Assembly: GCA_001767835.1 (NCBI GenBank)
Contig: MEMA01000005.1
Coordinates: forward strand, 1 to 35,851
From: Alphaproteobacteria bacterium GWC2_42_16
GTDB taxonomy: Bacteria > Pseudomonadota > Alphaproteobacteria > UBA9655
Reading direction: 5' to 3'
DNA: 35,851 nt
The position numbers were made by a program, and so were the translations under genes. Below the pieces are notes generated by a model, which searched no databases, was not told the DNA's origin, and saw nothing but the letters and a program-made list of their open reading frames with translations. Shown here in pieces: positions 9,245-19,736 of the stretch (positions are counted from its first letter, which is position 1; every line of letters starts with the position of its first letter).

Positions 9245-10297
9245 TTAGTGTAATTCCTCCTCCTCTTTTCTTGGCGTAAAGTCAGCCATCTTCCAATCTT
9301 CTTCAAAAGTAGTCTTCATAGTTTTGATTGCCTCAGGATTTGATATAATCATTCCCACTTCTCGATTATGTTCAAGTGAGTTGGGGTAAAAATTAGCAGA
9401 GCCTAGAAGAGCCTTTGCATCAGGGGTTCCCACGTCAGCTAACATGGTTTTTGCGTGAATCGTCCACTTAGTACTCATGCCAACCTTCCCTCCGGCTTCA
9501 CGGATCATATTTTGGTGAGGGATATTATTGTCCTTTTTTGGACTAAAGGGAAAAGGAGACATGATTAAACGAACATCAATTTTTCTTCTTGCTGCATCCG
9601 CGATAGCAGAAGCTATTACGCGATCCTGGATATCTTGTTGATAAATCCAAAGGTTACACTTTGCTGACCTAATGAATTTTAAAATTGGAGCGCGTCCATG
9701 ATCAGGATTCCAAACAAAATAGGAGCTCTCTTTGATCTTAATTGGTTTTCCAGTAAAATCAGCCAAAAATACTGTTACTAATTCATCTACTTTTTCTTTA
9801 TCTGTCACAGTTGTCCAGAAATCACGTTCTGCTGCACGGTCGCCAAAATCATCAAAGGAACCCTCATCACACATATTCCCTGTTCCAATCAGGGCATAAG
9901 TCCCATCAATAATGACCAATTTATAATGTGTTTGAGCAAAAAATTCTGGAGATATATTAACAATAATTCCCATTTTCTGAAGTCTTTTAATAGGTGTTTC
10001 ATCGGGGTTAGTCTCTTCTAGTCGAGTATATATACTTCTTGTTACGAGAACATTAACATTAACTCCACGTTTCGCTGCATTTCCAAGTCCCTCAATCAAG
10101 CGTTTATCCGTTAATTTGTAAGCTGAAACATAAAGTGATGATTTTGCATCATCAAAAGCGGTGAGAAGAGGTGTACGACCCATATCTGGCTCAACAATAA
10201 TACCATCTTTTGGCCAATCTGATGGTACAGCAAAGCCAATGGTCTGAAGTACAAGTAAAATAAAACAGGGCAAAAGTTTGGTTTTTAAAAACCGCAT
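9245..10297 (-). CDS. secreted phospholipase D-like (HKD) protein
   Basis: A 350-aa protein with two PLD-superfamily HxKx4D motifs: THYKLVIIDG with the GTGN signature after it (around residues 122-140) and IHAKTMLAD with GSAN after it (around residues 281-300). Two HKD halves form one active site acting on phosphodiester bonds in phospholipids or nucleic acids. MRFLKTKLLPCFILLVLQTI is a signal peptide ending near FAVPS, so the mature protein is exported. ATG 10297 is preferred because GGAG lies seven bases upstream; an in-frame start 60 bases earlier would place 20 extra residues before the signal peptide. In an intracellular bacterium such a protein could attack host or vacuolar membranes, as Rickettsia Pld does; this is an inference. 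A nuclease role is the alternative. Confidence 0.9.
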   Translation of the reverse strand: MRFLKTKLLPCFILLVLQTIGFAVPSDWPKDGIIVEPDMGRTPLLTAFDDAKSSLYVSAYKLTDKRLIEGLGNAAKRGVNVNVLVTRSIYTRLEETNPDETPIKRLQKMGIIVNISPEFFAQTHYKLVIIDGTYALIGTGNMCDEGSFDDFGDRAAERDFWTTVTDKEKVDELVTVFLADFTGKPIKIKESSYFVWNPDHGRAPILKFIRSAKCNLWIYQQDIQDRVIASAIADAARRKIDVRLIMSPFPFSPKKDNNIPHQNMIREAGGKVGMSTKWTIHAKTMLADVGTPDAKALLGSANFYPNSLEHNREVGMIISNPEAIKTMKTTFEEDWKMADFTPRKEEEELH

Positions 10298-10363
10298 TGA
10301 CATTCTCCGTTCAACTGATATGTAACTGACCATGATATCCGTTGAAGGAATTGTCAATGGTAG

Positions 10364-10772
10364 GATGTTTTTTTAAAAATTCCCCTTGAGAGCGAGGAAA
10401 GTAATCCATTCCCATATAAACTTCATTACATTTGGACGGATGCATGGAAAGATAACCGAGGCGCAAGTCCAGCTGAATTATTGAGATTAATATTAGAAAC
10501 GCGAAAGAGTCATTCTCTTTCTTCCTTCATAGCGGTTCACTGCAATGCTGGTGTTGGAAGAATGGAAACATTTATTGCTGGCTTTCTTTTGCTGAATGAA
10601 ATTGACCGACAAATATCCAAGGAAAAATCTTTCAAAGACTTGAAAATAAGCATTGAAAAAAACAGTCATGGAGCTTTCACTTCAGCGATTTTATATGGTG
10701 GGAAAACCAGAGCAGTATTTAACCTTATATAGACTTGTTGATCTCTATGTTAAAAAGTTAGCTCTCAAGTAA
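10364..10772 (+). pseudogene. eukaryotic-type protein tyrosine phosphatase, frameshifted remnant
   Basis: The frame opened at 10364 encodes LHYIWTDAWKDNRGASP, which resembles the WPD-loop region of PTPs, then the P-loop IAVHCNAGVGRMETFIAG, which has the H-C-x5-R signature of classical PTPs and dual-specificity phosphatases. It terminates at 10732. After a +1 shift near 10680 the other frame continues QRFYMVGKPEQYLTLYRLV, like the last PTP helices (QR..MVQ..EQY), up to TAA 10770-10772. The N-terminal half of the domain is missing and there is no start codon with a ribosome-binding site. The catalytic Cys and Arg survive. Bacterial proteins of this type are usually secreted effectors that dephosphorylate host tyrosines. 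Here it appears to be a dead gene, next to the start of the PLD-like gene. Confidence 0.78.
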
Positions 10773-10914
10773 ATCGATTTATAGATTCAATTCCCTAAGT
10801 GATCTTTTTTAGTGCAGATCCAGCAGTCAAAGAAAGATTTTGTTATGTTTTTTGATGTGATCTGTCCTGGCCAACCAAGGTAAGCTATGATAAACCGTTC
10901 CTGAAAGGTTACCT

Positions 10915-12255
10915 ATGAAACACGCTTTACAAGTTGTCATTTTGGCTGCCGGTCATGGAACACGCTTGAAGTCCGATTTGCCAAAGGTTCTCCATTCCCT
11001 TGGGGGCCGTCCGATGGTTCATTATGCTCTTGATCTTGCGTGTCAAATGAAGCCCATTGAAACAGTTCTTGTTGTAAGTCCTTCATTGCAAGACATTCAA
11101 ATTCCTTTTCCCCATAAAACAGTAGTCCAACATCCAGCTCAAGGAACGGGAGATGCGGTTAAATATGCGCTGCCCTTTCTTAAAGCTGATGGGCATGTTC
11201 TGATCCTTTATGGAGACACGCCCCTTATTCAAAAGGCAACCCTCGAGAAAATACTGAGCTTTGTTGAAAGGAGCCCCGAAACATCCGTGACTGCCCTCGG
11301 CATGAGACCTCCGGATAAGCAAAACTATGCGCGCCTTCTTCTGAATGAAAAAGGAAACCTGGAGGAGATTATTGAAGATAAGGATGCATCGCCTTCGCAA
11401 AAGGAGATCTCCCTTTGTAATTCAGGAGTGATGTTAGTGCGGGGGGATTTTCTTCGCGAAGCTCTCGCGATCCTTACGCCTCAAAATGCGGCCAAGGAAT
11501 ACTATTTGACGGACCTTGTAAAAATCGCACGTCAAAAAGGGAATTTTTGTCAGGTTGTTGAGGGTGAGGCGTCTGAATTTATTGGGGTGAATTCTCGTCA
11601 AGATTTAGCTTTTGCTGAAGCCTGCCTTCAAAATCGGTGGCGAGAGAAAGCTATGCGAGAGGGTGTGACGCTTCTTGATCCTCAATCAACCTATTTAAGT
11701 TACGATACGCAACTGGCACAGGATGTTACTCTTCATCCGCACGTGGTTTTAGGGCCTGGCGTTAAGATTGAAAAAGGAGCAGAAATCCTCTCTTTTTGTC
11801 GATTAAGTGGTACTCATGTGGGTGGGAATGTTGTGGTGGGGCCCTTTGCTCATTTACGGGATGGGGTTTATTTACAAGAAGGCGTAGAAATCGGCAACTT
11901 TGTTGAGGTAAAAAAATCAACCTTTGGACCAAAGGCCAAAGCCAAGCATCTTAGTTATATTGGTGACACAGAGGTGGGCGCTAAAGCCAATATAGGAGCG
12001 GGGACTATTACCTGTAACTATGATGGGCATAAAAAGCATAAAACCAAAATTGGAGAAGGTGTTTTTATCGGGTCAAATTGTTCTCTTATTGCACCTCTCT
12101 CCATCGGTGAGTATGCCATTGTAGCGGCGGGAAGCGTTGTAACAGAGGATGTAAAGGAGAGAGCCTTAGCTATAGGCCGGGCTCTTCAAACGACAGTTGA
12201 GAAAGGGGCAGATAGGCTTCGTGAAAAGATCTTAAAGAAGAAGGAAGCTTTGTAA
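10915..12255 (+). CDS. glmU: bifunctional GlmU: GlcNAc-1-P uridyltransferase / GlcN-1-P acetyltransferase
   Basis: A 446-aa protein with the expected two-domain build. The N-terminal nucleotidyltransferase carries LAAGHGTRLKSDLPKVLH (residues 10-27) and YGDTPL. The C-terminal left-handed beta-helix of hexapeptide repeats (about residue 250 on) includes GVEIGNFVEVKKSTFG, AKHLSYIGD and GAGTITCNYDG. It acetylates glucosamine-1-phosphate and then couples it to UTP, giving UDP-GlcNAc for peptidoglycan and lipid A. AAAGG precedes the ATG. The stop codon is directly followed by the glmS ATG, so both are translated from one mRNA and form a two-gene hexosamine operon. Length is close to the usual 450-456. 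Confidence 0.98.
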   Translation: MKHALQVVILAAGHGTRLKSDLPKVLHSLGGRPMVHYALDLACQMKPIETVLVVSPSLQDIQIPFPHKTVVQHPAQGTGDAVKYALPFLKADGHVLILYGDTPLIQKATLEKILSFVERSPETSVTALGMRPPDKQNYARLLLNEKGNLEEIIEDKDASPSQKEISLCNSGVMLVRGDFLREALAILTPQNAAKEYYLTDLVKIARQKGNFCQVVEGEASEFIGVNSRQDLAFAEACLQNRWREKAMREGVTLLDPQSTYLSYDTQLAQDVTLHPHVVLGPGVKIEKGAEILSFCRLSGTHVGGNVVVGPFAHLRDGVYLQEGVEIGNFVEVKKSTFGPKAKAKHLSYIGDTEVGAKANIGAGTITCNYDGHKKHKTKIGEGVFIGSNCSLIAPLSIGEYAIVAAGSVVTEDVKERALAIGRALQTTVEKGADRLREKILKKKEAL

Positions 12256-14070
12256 ATGTGTGGCATTATTGGGATTGTTGGAAATAAGCCCGTAGGACAA
12301 CGTCTTCTTGATGGGCTCGAAAAGCTTGAATATCGAGGGTATGATTCTGCAGGAATTGCTACTATTCATAAGGGACAAATCTATCGCCTTCGTGCGGAAG
12401 GAAAGCTCGTTAACTTAAAGGGAAAATTTTTAGAAGACCCCCTTCAAGGATACAATGGTATTGGACACACGCGGTGGGCTACCCATGGGCAACCTATTGA
12501 AATCAATGCACATCCTCATCAGAACTCAAAAGTTTCTCTTGTTCATAATGGAATTATTGAAAATCATACTCCTTTACGTCAAGAGCTTGAAGCGAAAGGC
12601 ATTCTTTTTGAGAGTGAGACAGACACTGAAGTTGTGGTCCACCTTATTTCCCTTTATATGGATAAGGGATCAACTCCTCAAGAGGCCGTCTCTAAATCCC
12701 TCAAGCAACTTAACGGAGCCTTTGCTCTTGCTATCCTCTTTAAGGGTTACGAAAACCTTCTTATTGCGGCACGTAAGGGAGGGAGCCCCTTAGCCCTCGG
12801 TTATGGACAGGGTGAAATGTATGTGGGATCAGATGCCATAGCCTTAGCCCCCTTAACTAACAAAATTTGTTATCTCGAAGATGGGGACTGGGGGATTTTA
12901 TCTCCTGAAGGGGTGACTCTTTATGAAAAGAATGATCATCCTGTTAGCCGGCCGGTTGTTGAAAATCACCTCTCTGAAAGCGCTATCAGCAAAGGATCTT
13001 ATGATCACTATATGTTGAAGGAAATTTTCGAACAACCTCGCACAATTGAAGCGACTCTCAATGCCTATCTCAGAGAGGGCAAAATAGATATACCAAAATT
13101 GCCATGGGACTCCCTTCCACGCTTAACTATTTCTGCTTGTGGCACCGCTTACTATGCGGGCCTTATTGCAAAATACTGGTTTGAAAAAATTGCGCGCATT
13201 CCCGTTGAGGTTGACATCGCATCTGAGTTTCGTTATCGAACGCCTCCTTTGCCAGAAAAGGGAGTGGGACTTTTAATTTCTCAATCCGGAGAAACAATTG
13301 ATACCTTGGCAGCTCTTGATTATATGAAATCTAATGGGCAAACTATTCTTTCTCTTGTCAATGTCCAAACAAGTTCCATTGCGCGCCAATCGGATTATGT
13401 GCTTTTAACTCAAGCGGGGCCGGAAATTGGCGTCGCGTCTACAAAGGCCTTTACTTCTCAATTAACCGCCCTTGCCCTTATGGCTCTTGAAGCTGCACGA
13501 ATAAAAGGAGTTCTTAATGAAAAAGCCTTTAAGGAAAAAGCGCAAGGATTACGCTTTCTTCCGCCGCTTTGTGAGAAAGTCTTACGCCTCGAAGAGCAAA
13601 TTAAAGGGCTGGCTCAAGTTCTTATGAAGGCAAAAAACGTTCTTTTTTTAGGAAGGGGAATCCATTATCCGCTTGCCTTGGAAGGGGCCTTAAAGCTTAA
13701 GGAAATAAGTTATATCCATGCAGAAGGATACGCTGCAGGAGAGATGAAACATGGACCAATTGCCTTGTTAGAGAAAGACGTTCCCGTTGTTGTTGTCGCC
13801 CCTTATGATGAGCTTTTTGAAAAAATCGCCTCAAATATACAGGAAGTGGCGGCGCGTGGGGCGCCTCTCTTGGTCCTTACGGACCAAAAAGGGGCTGCAC
13901 ATCTAAAAGACATTGTGGACCATTTTTTAATATTGCCGATGACAAGCGATTTAACAGCTCCGAGTGTTTATGCCATCCCCCTACAGCTTTTAGCCTATCA
14001 CACAGCCCTTCTTAAGGGAACGGATGTGGATCAACCGCGGAATCTCGCAAAATCAGTGACAGTAGAATAG
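12256..14070 (+). CDS. glmS: glutamine--fructose-6-phosphate aminotransferase (isomerizing)
   Basis: A 604-aa protein. It begins MCGIIGIVG, so Cys2 becomes the N-terminal nucleophile of the class II glutaminase domain after Met removal; THGQPIEINAHPH and HNGIIENH follow. Two SIS sugar-isomerase domains cover roughly residues 280-600 (SACGTAYYAG, LISQSGETIDTLAAL, GRGIHYPLALEGALKLKEIS) and it ends with the conserved DQPRNLAKSVTVE. It makes glucosamine-6-phosphate from fructose-6-phosphate and glutamine, the first step toward the GlmU product. The start directly abuts the glmU stop. A phosphomutase (glmM) is needed between the two steps and is not in this window. Confidence 0.98.
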   Translation: MCGIIGIVGNKPVGQRLLDGLEKLEYRGYDSAGIATIHKGQIYRLRAEGKLVNLKGKFLEDPLQGYNGIGHTRWATHGQPIEINAHPHQNSKVSLVHNGIIENHTPLRQELEAKGILFESETDTEVVVHLISLYMDKGSTPQEAVSKSLKQLNGAFALAILFKGYENLLIAARKGGSPLALGYGQGEMYVGSDAIALAPLTNKICYLEDGDWGILSPEGVTLYEKNDHPVSRPVVENHLSESAISKGSYDHYMLKEIFEQPRTIEATLNAYLREGKIDIPKLPWDSLPRLTISACGTAYYAGLIAKYWFEKIARIPVEVDIASEFRYRTPPLPEKGVGLLISQSGETIDTLAALDYMKSNGQTILSLVNVQTSSIARQSDYVLLTQAGPEIGVASTKAFTSQLTALALMALEAARIKGVLNEKAFKEKAQGLRFLPPLCEKVLRLEEQIKGLAQVLMKAKNVLFLGRGIHYPLALEGALKLKEISYIHAEGYAAGEMKHGPIALLEKDVPVVVVAPYDELFEKIASNIQEVAARGAPLLVLTDQKGAAHLKDIVDHFLILPMTSDLTAPSVYAIPLQLLAYHTALLKGTDVDQPRNLAKSVTVE

Positions 14071-14109
14071 AGTTTAAAAGATTAGATCAAATTGAAGAAG
14101 ATCCTTACC

Positions 14110-16050
14110 TTAAACTCCACTTTGAAGAGGAGAGGGTTTTGAAGACCTTTTGGAAGGGGCTTTTTTGGCTTTAGGGGGCGTTTTTCGACCTCCTCTTGGA
14201 ATGGAGGAGGATTGAGGGAGCTCAGGACCGGTTGCATTCTTTGCACGATCGAGCTTTCCTTCCTTGATCAATATATTAATTTCATCGCCACTTAAGGTTT
14301 CATATTCCAAGAGAGTTTTAGCTAAAAGCTCAAGGTGATTTCGATGCTTTGTCAAAATTTTCTTAGCTCTTTCATAGGCATCTTCCACAATTCGCTTTAC
14401 TTCCTCATCAATGAGTTGAGCTGTGGCTTCTGAAACATTCTTATGTTGGGTAACAGAATGGCCAAGGAAAAGTTCTTGAGTGTTCTCTCCATAGGTAATG
14501 GGGCCAAGCTTCTCGCTCATTCCCCATTCCGTAACCATACGACGAGCCATTTGGGTGGCCATGCTAATATCAGAAGAGGCCCCCGTTGTAATTTTATTGG
14601 GTCCAAAAATCATTTCTTCGGCAATACGACCTCCCATAGCCACAGCCAGATCAGCATAAAGCCTTTCTATGGACATAGATATACGATCCCCTTCGGGAAG
14701 ACGCATCACCATTCCCAAGGCCCTCCCACGTGGAATAATGGTGGCTTTGTGAATTGGATCAGAAGCAGGAGTATGGAAGGCAACAACGGCGTGACCAGAT
14801 TCATGATACGCTGTTAGGCGTTTTTCTTCGTCCGTCATAACCATGGAGCGCCTCTCACTGCCCATCATGACCTTGTCTTTTGCTTCTTCAAGCTCTGCCA
14901 TGGAAACCGTACGGCGATTTCGACGTGCAGCCAAAAGGGCAGCTTCATTGATGAGGTTGGCCAAATCAGCTCCAGAAAAGCCCGGCGTTCCACGAGCAAT
15001 GATTTTAAGATCAACATTTTCGGCCATAGGCACATGGCGAGAGTGAACCGTAAGAATTTTTTCGCGTCCCAGCACATCAGGATTTGGGACAACAACTTGT
15101 CGGTCAAAGCGTCCTGGTCTTAAGAGAGCGGGGTCAAGAACATCTGGACGGTTTGTGGCAGCAATAAGAATAACGCCAGCATTGACTTCAAAGCCATCCA
15201 TTTCTACAAGGAGTTGGTTAAGGGTTTGTTCTCGTTCATCGTTTCCCCCACCTAACCCTGCGCCACGGTGGCGTCCAACAGCATCGAGTTCATCAATGAA
15301 AATGATACAAGGAGCATTCTTTTTCCCTTGATCGAAAAGATCACGCACGCGGCTTGCACCGACACCTACAAACATTTCCACAAAGTCAGATCCCGAGATA
15401 GAGAAGAAGGGAACATCTGCTTCTCCAGCAATGGCGCGGGCGAGAAGGGTTTTACCTGTTCCAGGGGGGCCCACAAGAAGAAGTCCACGGGGAATTTTTC
15501 CACCCAACCGTTGAAATTTTTGAGGGTCACGTAGAAATTCCACAACTTCCTCAACTTCTTCTTTGGCTTCGTCAATGCCCGCTACATCCTTAAAAGTGAC
15601 GCGGGACGCTTTGTCGTCCATAAGACGAGCACGGGACTTTCCAAAGCCCATGGCTTTATTTCCACCCGATTGCATTTGGCGCATAAAATAAATCCAAACG
15701 CCGATGAGAAGGATCATCGGAAGCCAGGAGAGAATAACTTGGAAAAAACCAGGGACGTCCTCCTCACTGGCTGCAAATTTAATACGCGCATTACTTTCTG
15801 TGAGGCTTTTTAGCAAGTTGGGATCGTTAGGCGGAATGACGGCCGAAAAATTTTTTCCATCCTTTAATTGTCCTGTTACCATATTGCCACGAATCAATAC
15901 TTCTTGGATGCTCCCCTCTTTGGCATTTTGCATCAATGTCGAATAGTCAATGCTTACTTGTTGTTTTTGTGTTGGGGGGGATTGAAGCAAGTTAAAGATT
16001 GCTACAAGAAACAATCCTATAATGATCCAAAGCGCTAAGTTACGGTTCAT
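14110..16050 (-). CDS. ftsH: ATP-dependent zinc metalloprotease FtsH
   Basis: A 646-aa inner-membrane AAA+ protease. There are two membrane helices (residues about 5-22 and 103-123) flanking a small periplasmic domain, then the AAA module with Walker A GPPGTGKT (194-201), Walker [10 protein letters not shown] (249-257) and arginine fingers in RPGRFDR (311-317), and the zinc site HESGH (416-420). The C-terminus is a Lys/Pro/Ser-rich tail. It extracts and degrades damaged membrane proteins and short-lived regulators. It lies 30 bp after tilS, the usual tilS-ftsH pairing, and is the last gene of a long minus-strand run. It converges with glmS, and I see no obvious hairpin terminator in the 39-bp gap. 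Confidence 0.99.
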   Translation of the reverse strand: MNRNLALWIIIGLFLVAIFNLLQSPPTQKQQVSIDYSTLMQNAKEGSIQEVLIRGNMVTGQLKDGKNFSAVIPPNDPNLLKSLTESNARIKFAASEEDVPGFFQVILSWLPMILLIGVWIYFMRQMQSGGNKAMGFGKSRARLMDDKASRVTFKDVAGIDEAKEEVEEVVEFLRDPQKFQRLGGKIPRGLLLVGPPGTGKTLLARAIAGEADVPFFSISGSDFVEMFVGVGASRVRDLFDQGKKNAPCIIFIDELDAVGRHRGAGLGGGNDEREQTLNQLLVEMDGFEVNAGVILIAATNRPDVLDPALLRPGRFDRQVVVPNPDVLGREKILTVHSRHVPMAENVDLKIIARGTPGFSGADLANLINEAALLAARRNRRTVSMAELEEAKDKVMMGSERRSMVMTDEEKRLTAYHESGHAVVAFHTPASDPIHKATIIPRGRALGMVMRLPEGDRISMSIERLYADLAVAMGGRIAEEMIFGPNKITTGASSDISMATQMARRMVTEWGMSEKLGPITYGENTQELFLGHSVTQHKNVSEATAQLIDEEVKRIVEDAYERAKKILTKHRNHLELLAKTLLEYETLSGDEINILIKEGKLDRAKNATGPELPQSSSIPRGGRKTPPKAKKAPSKRSSKPSPLQSGV

Positions 16051-16080
16051 GTGTGATCTTTCATTAAAATACTATAAACT

Positions 16081-17346
16081 CTATATAGTAAACATTAAGG
16101 AATCGTAAAAGAGAGGTTTCAAATAAAAAAACTTTCGTTGATTTTCATCCTTATCAATATTATAGCAAAAATGGGGGATTGAAACAATCTTTCCTTTTGC
16201 TAAAAGGGCAGGCAAAGTGGGCCAGACAGAGGGAGGAATAGAAGAAATGATTTTTTCCTTTGGAAAGGAATGCGCCCCCAAGGGGGCGAGAAAGGTTTCC
16301 TCTTTGGAAACCTGATTTTTTAAAAGAGGATCAACCCAAAACCGATTGTCCCAAAGAAAGGGTTTCTCTAGCTTTGAAAGAGAAATCATTCCTTCCATCG
16401 CGGCAACTTCGCGAAGCACCAGAATTTCAGTTGCTTGGGGAATCCAATAAGCTCCTCCTGATGTAAAGGCTTTAGTCGTTTTGAGTTTTTTTAAAATCTC
16501 CCCAACCTGTGTTGATCGTGGTGGATAAGAGTCCTTTGAAAACCACCGCACAAGAAAAGAAATCATTCGCTTTGCAAGCGCAGGATGAAGCTTTTCAAAA
16601 GCCTCATTTTGAATGGAAAAATACCCCTCCTCAAAAAGATGAACCGTCTGATGGAGCGCTTCTTTTAAAGAATTTTGAATAAAGTCCGCATCTTCCTGAA
16701 GTTTTGTCATAACGTTTAAAAGACGCGCCTTGGATAAGCCTTCTTTTTCTGCAAAAGAACGAAACCGCCCCCGAAAATAAGTTGTGTTTTTATTACTAGG
16801 GTCTTCAATCCAACCTTGTTTTTCCGCTATCAAGGTGGCCTTCAAACGCTCTTTTGAAAAGAAAAGAAAGGGACGAACGACAAGTATACCCTCTCGCTCT
16901 ATTCTGTATTTCATTCCCGTGAGCCCATCAAGGCCGCTTCCAGAAAAAAGACGCAACCAAAAGGTTTCTTCTTGATCTTGCTGATGATGCCCTAAAAGAA
17001 GGGTGGGGATGGCGTTATCTTTGCACCATTTTAATAAGAGATGATAACGGGCCTCGCGCGCTTTTTCTTGAATACGTGAGAAGGGTTTGTCCTCTATCCA
17101 GTTGAGGATCACATGCGGGATTCCCTTGCCTTCTGCGATTTTCTTGACAAAAAGAGCTTCCTTTTCTGAATTATGCCGGAGGCCATGATTAACCGTAAGG
17201 GCAAAAATTTGCTTCTTCTTCTTCAAGGCATAGGCGTGAGTTAGGTGAAGGAGGGCAAGGCTATCTGGTCCTCCAGAAACTGCCACAGCAACAGGAAAGG
17301 TCAGGTCTTTTAAATGAGATTCAAATTCAGAGGAAGGAATTCCCAT
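16081..17346 (-). CDS. tilS: tRNA(Ile)-lysidine synthase
   Basis: A 421-aa protein with the PP-loop ATPase motif VAVSGGPDSLALLHL (SGGPDS at residues 24-29), TVNHGLR and LGHHQQDQEETFWLRLFSGSG. These are typical of TilS, which attaches lysine to C34 of the AUA-decoding tRNA-Ile so that it reads AUA rather than AUG. The C-terminal part is diverged but of normal length. It begins nine bases after the prfA stop, with no strong ribosome-binding site visible, so translation may be coupled to prfA. Essential in nearly all bacteria. Confidence 0.95.
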   Translation of the reverse strand: MGIPSSEFESHLKDLTFPVAVAVSGGPDSLALLHLTHAYALKKKKQIFALTVNHGLRHNSEKEALFVKKIAEGKGIPHVILNWIEDKPFSRIQEKAREARYHLLLKWCKDNAIPTLLLGHHQQDQEETFWLRLFSGSGLDGLTGMKYRIEREGILVVRPFLFFSKERLKATLIAEKQGWIEDPSNKNTTYFRGRFRSFAEKEGLSKARLLNVMTKLQEDADFIQNSLKEALHQTVHLFEEGYFSIQNEAFEKLHPALAKRMISFLVRWFSKDSYPPRSTQVGEILKKLKTTKAFTSGGAYWIPQATEILVLREVAAMEGMISLSKLEKPFLWDNRFWVDPLLKNQVSKEETFLAPLGAHSFPKEKIISSIPPSVWPTLPALLAKGKIVSIPHFCYNIDKDENQRKFFYLKPLFYDSLMFTI

Positions 17347-17355
17347 GGGACTAAA

Positions 17356-18435
17356 TTAAGCTTCACCAACGTCTGCGAGGCGAGCAGCTTGATTTTCTGA
17401 AATGAGGGGTTGAATGATTTCATCAAGTGCAGAGCCATCCATAACACGATCAAGCTTATAAAGGGTAAGATTGATTCGGTGATCGGTAACCCGTCCTTGC
17501 GGAAAATTATAGGTTCGAATGCGTTCTGATCTGTCACCGCTTCCAATTTGGCTTTTACGATGAGCTGCCCTTTCTGCATCTCTCTCTGCCCGCTGATGTT
17601 CATAGAGACGGGCTCTGAGAATTTTGAGTGCCTTCTCTTTATTTTTATGCTGGGATTTCTCATCTTGTTGCTGGACAACAACACCTGAGGGAAGATGGGT
17701 GATACGGACGGCACTATCCGTTGTATTCACTGACTGTCCCCCAGGGCCGCTTGAACGGAAGACGTCAATTCGCAAGTCTTTTTCTTCAATATGAATGTCA
17801 ACTTCCTCTACTTCTGGAAGGACAGCAACGGTTGCGGCAGAGGTATGGATTCTTCCTCCTGCTTCCGTTGCGGGAATACGTTGGACACGATGGACGCCTG
17901 ATTCAAATTTAAGTTTGGCAAATACACCCTTCCCCGAAATGGAAGCTGAGGCTTCCTTAATTCCTCCTAGACCCGTATCACTTTCATGCATAAGTTCAAA
18001 CTTCCATCCTTGAATTTCGGCATACCGCTGATACATGCGCAAAAGATCCGCTGCAAAGAGAGCCGCTTCTTCACCTCCGGTTCCAGCACGCACCTCTAAA
18101 ATCGCGTTTTTATCATCATCCACATCCTTTGGGAGAAGAAGAAGCTTGATTTCATGAAGCCTCTTAGGCAGCTTTTCATGGATGGATTGAAGGTCATCGC
18201 AGGCCATATCCTTTAGTTCTTTATCCAAGGAAGGATCTTTGAGAAGCTCTTCTAAATTTTTGTGATCCCTATTAAGAAGTTGCCACTCCATAATTTTTTC
18301 AGCTACAGGTGTCAAATCAGAATATTCTTTTGAGAGTTTTGCAAATTCTGAAGGATTTTCAACGACGGAGGAAAGTTTTTCTCGTAAGTCCTCATAATGA
18401 CGAAGAAGTTGCGCTAATTTTTCATCAAAATTCAA
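17356..18435 (-). CDS. prfA: peptide chain release factor 1
   Basis: A 359-aa class I release factor. The tripeptide that reads UAA/UAG is PAT (residues 188-190, within [17 protein letters not shown]), identifying RF1 rather than RF2. The peptidyl-hydrolysis motif is GGQ (232-234, in [12 protein letters not shown]). Its ATG overlaps the hisS stop by four bases, so it is translationally coupled to hisS. In many alphaproteobacteria prfA is followed by prmC, which methylates the GGQ glutamine; here tilS follows instead. Confidence 0.98.
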   Translation of the reverse strand: MNFDEKLAQLLRHYEDLREKLSSVVENPSEFAKLSKEYSDLTPVAEKIMEWQLLNRDHKNLEELLKDPSLDKELKDMACDDLQSIHEKLPKRLHEIKLLLLPKDVDDDKNAILEVRAGTGGEEAALFAADLLRMYQRYAEIQGWKFELMHESDTGLGGIKEASASISGKGVFAKLKFESGVHRVQRIPATEAGGRIHTSAATVAVLPEVEEVDIHIEEKDLRIDVFRSSGPGGQSVNTTDSAVRITHLPSGVVVQQQDEKSQHKNKEKALKILRARLYEHQRAERDAERAAHRKSQIGSGDRSERIRTYNFPQGRVTDHRINLTLYKLDRVMDGSALDEIIQPLISENQAARLADVGEA

Positions 18436-19688
18436 AGGACACCTTTACTTTTTAGAACATCAACAACTTGTATTTGGGGAATGAAGGTTTGCTCACCTGA
18501 TTCTAAGTCTTTTAAGGTTACAGAATCTGAAGAAATTTCTTTTTCTCCTAAAATGAGAGCATAACATGCATTGATTTTAGTAGCCTTCTTAAGGCGCTTA
18601 CTAAGATTTCCTCCGTAAGTCATTTCGACTCTATGGCCATGCTTTTGCAAAAGTTTGGCCAAAACAAGACCTTTCATATCAATGGATTCATCCATAGGAA
18701 CGATAGCAAGAGGACGTTTTAGGGGTTTTAAATCATTTTCCTTTAACATCATAGCGATACGATCTATGCCTCCTGCCCAGCCAACACCGGGTATAGAAGG
18801 CCCGCCCATGGTTTCCATCAAGCCATCATAGCGTCCACCCGCAAGGACAGCCCCTTGGGATCCAAGTTCCGTTGTCGTGAACTCAAAGGCTGTATGACAA
18901 TAATAATCCAAACCGCGCACCAAGTGAGGGTTAAGTTTGTAAGGGATTCCTAAAAGCTCAAGCCCCTCTTTGACTTTTTCAAACATTTCGAGAGAGTAGG
19001 GAGTAAGGCTTTCTGCAAGGGGTGGAGCTTCTTTAAGGATTTTTTTGTCTCCTTCATCCTTTGTATCCAAAATGCGCAAGGGATTTCTCTCAAGGCGTTG
19101 TTGGCTTTCAGGGGAGAGGTGGGCATGATGATCCTTAAGGTAAGTTACCAAGTGCCGACGATAGGTCTTGCGGCTTTCCTCATCCCCAAGCGTATTAATC
19201 TCGAGGGTGATGTGATTCATAAGTCCTAATTCCTTTAGAGTATCGTAAGCAATAGAGAGAACCTCAACATCTCCAATAGGATCTTGAACGCCAAAAAGCT
19301 CAATCCCAATTTGGTGAAGTTGGCGAAGACGTCCCTTTTGTGGGCGTTCATAACGGAACATGGGACCCGCATAAAAGTATTTTAAAGGTAAGGATTGGGT
19401 AAGGCCGTTTGAGATGACAGCACGCGCCACTCCAGCTGTTCCTTCAGGGCGCAGAACAATAGGCGCATCGCCTCGGTCAATAATTTCATACATTTCTTTA
19501 TTAACGATATCAGAAGCGTCCCCCAGGGTGCGTTTAAAGATCTCTTTAAACTCCATAATAGGGGTTGCCATTTCCGCATAGCCATAAGCTGCTGCAACAT
19601 TACGCGCAACATCAGTTACCAACGCATGTTTTCGAAACTCCTGGGGAAGCAAATCATGGGTCCCTCGAATGGGCTGTATGGTTGTCAT
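18432..19688 (-). CDS. hisS: histidyl-tRNA synthetase
   Basis: A 418-aa class II aminoacyl-tRNA synthetase. It has the HisRS N-terminus [12 protein letters not shown], motif 2 region [20 protein letters not shown], histidine-specific [15 protein letters not shown], and motif 3 [14 protein letters not shown], followed by an anticodon-binding domain of about 90 residues. It charges tRNA-His. It lies 48 bp after the rodZ-like gene and overlaps prfA. In many alphaproteobacteria ispG stands between the rodZ-like gene and hisS; it is missing here. Confidence 0.98.
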   Translation of the reverse strand: MTTIQPIRGTHDLLPQEFRKHALVTDVARNVAAAYGYAEMATPIMEFKEIFKRTLGDASDIVNKEMYEIIDRGDAPIVLRPEGTAGVARAVISNGLTQSLPLKYFYAGPMFRYERPQKGRLRQLHQIGIELFGVQDPIGDVEVLSIAYDTLKELGLMNHITLEINTLGDEESRKTYRRHLVTYLKDHHAHLSPESQQRLERNPLRILDTKDEGDKKILKEAPPLAESLTPYSLEMFEKVKEGLELLGIPYKLNPHLVRGLDYYCHTAFEFTTTELGSQGAVLAGGRYDGLMETMGGPSIPGVGWAGGIDRIAMMLKENDLKPLKRPLAIVPMDESIDMKGLVLAKLLQKHGHRVEMTYGGNLSKRLKKATKINACYALILGEKEISSDSVTLKDLESGEQTFIPQIQVVDVLKSKGVL

Positions 19689-19736
19689 TAGCTTTCTCTT
19701 GAACTACATCGAGTATAGTTAATGAGTCTCAGCGAT

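Noticed and set aside
17310-17714. 134-aa minus-strand ORF across the prfA/tilS junction
   Set aside because: It lies inside prfA, whose family motifs (GGQ, PAT) are in the other frame; a shadow ORF.
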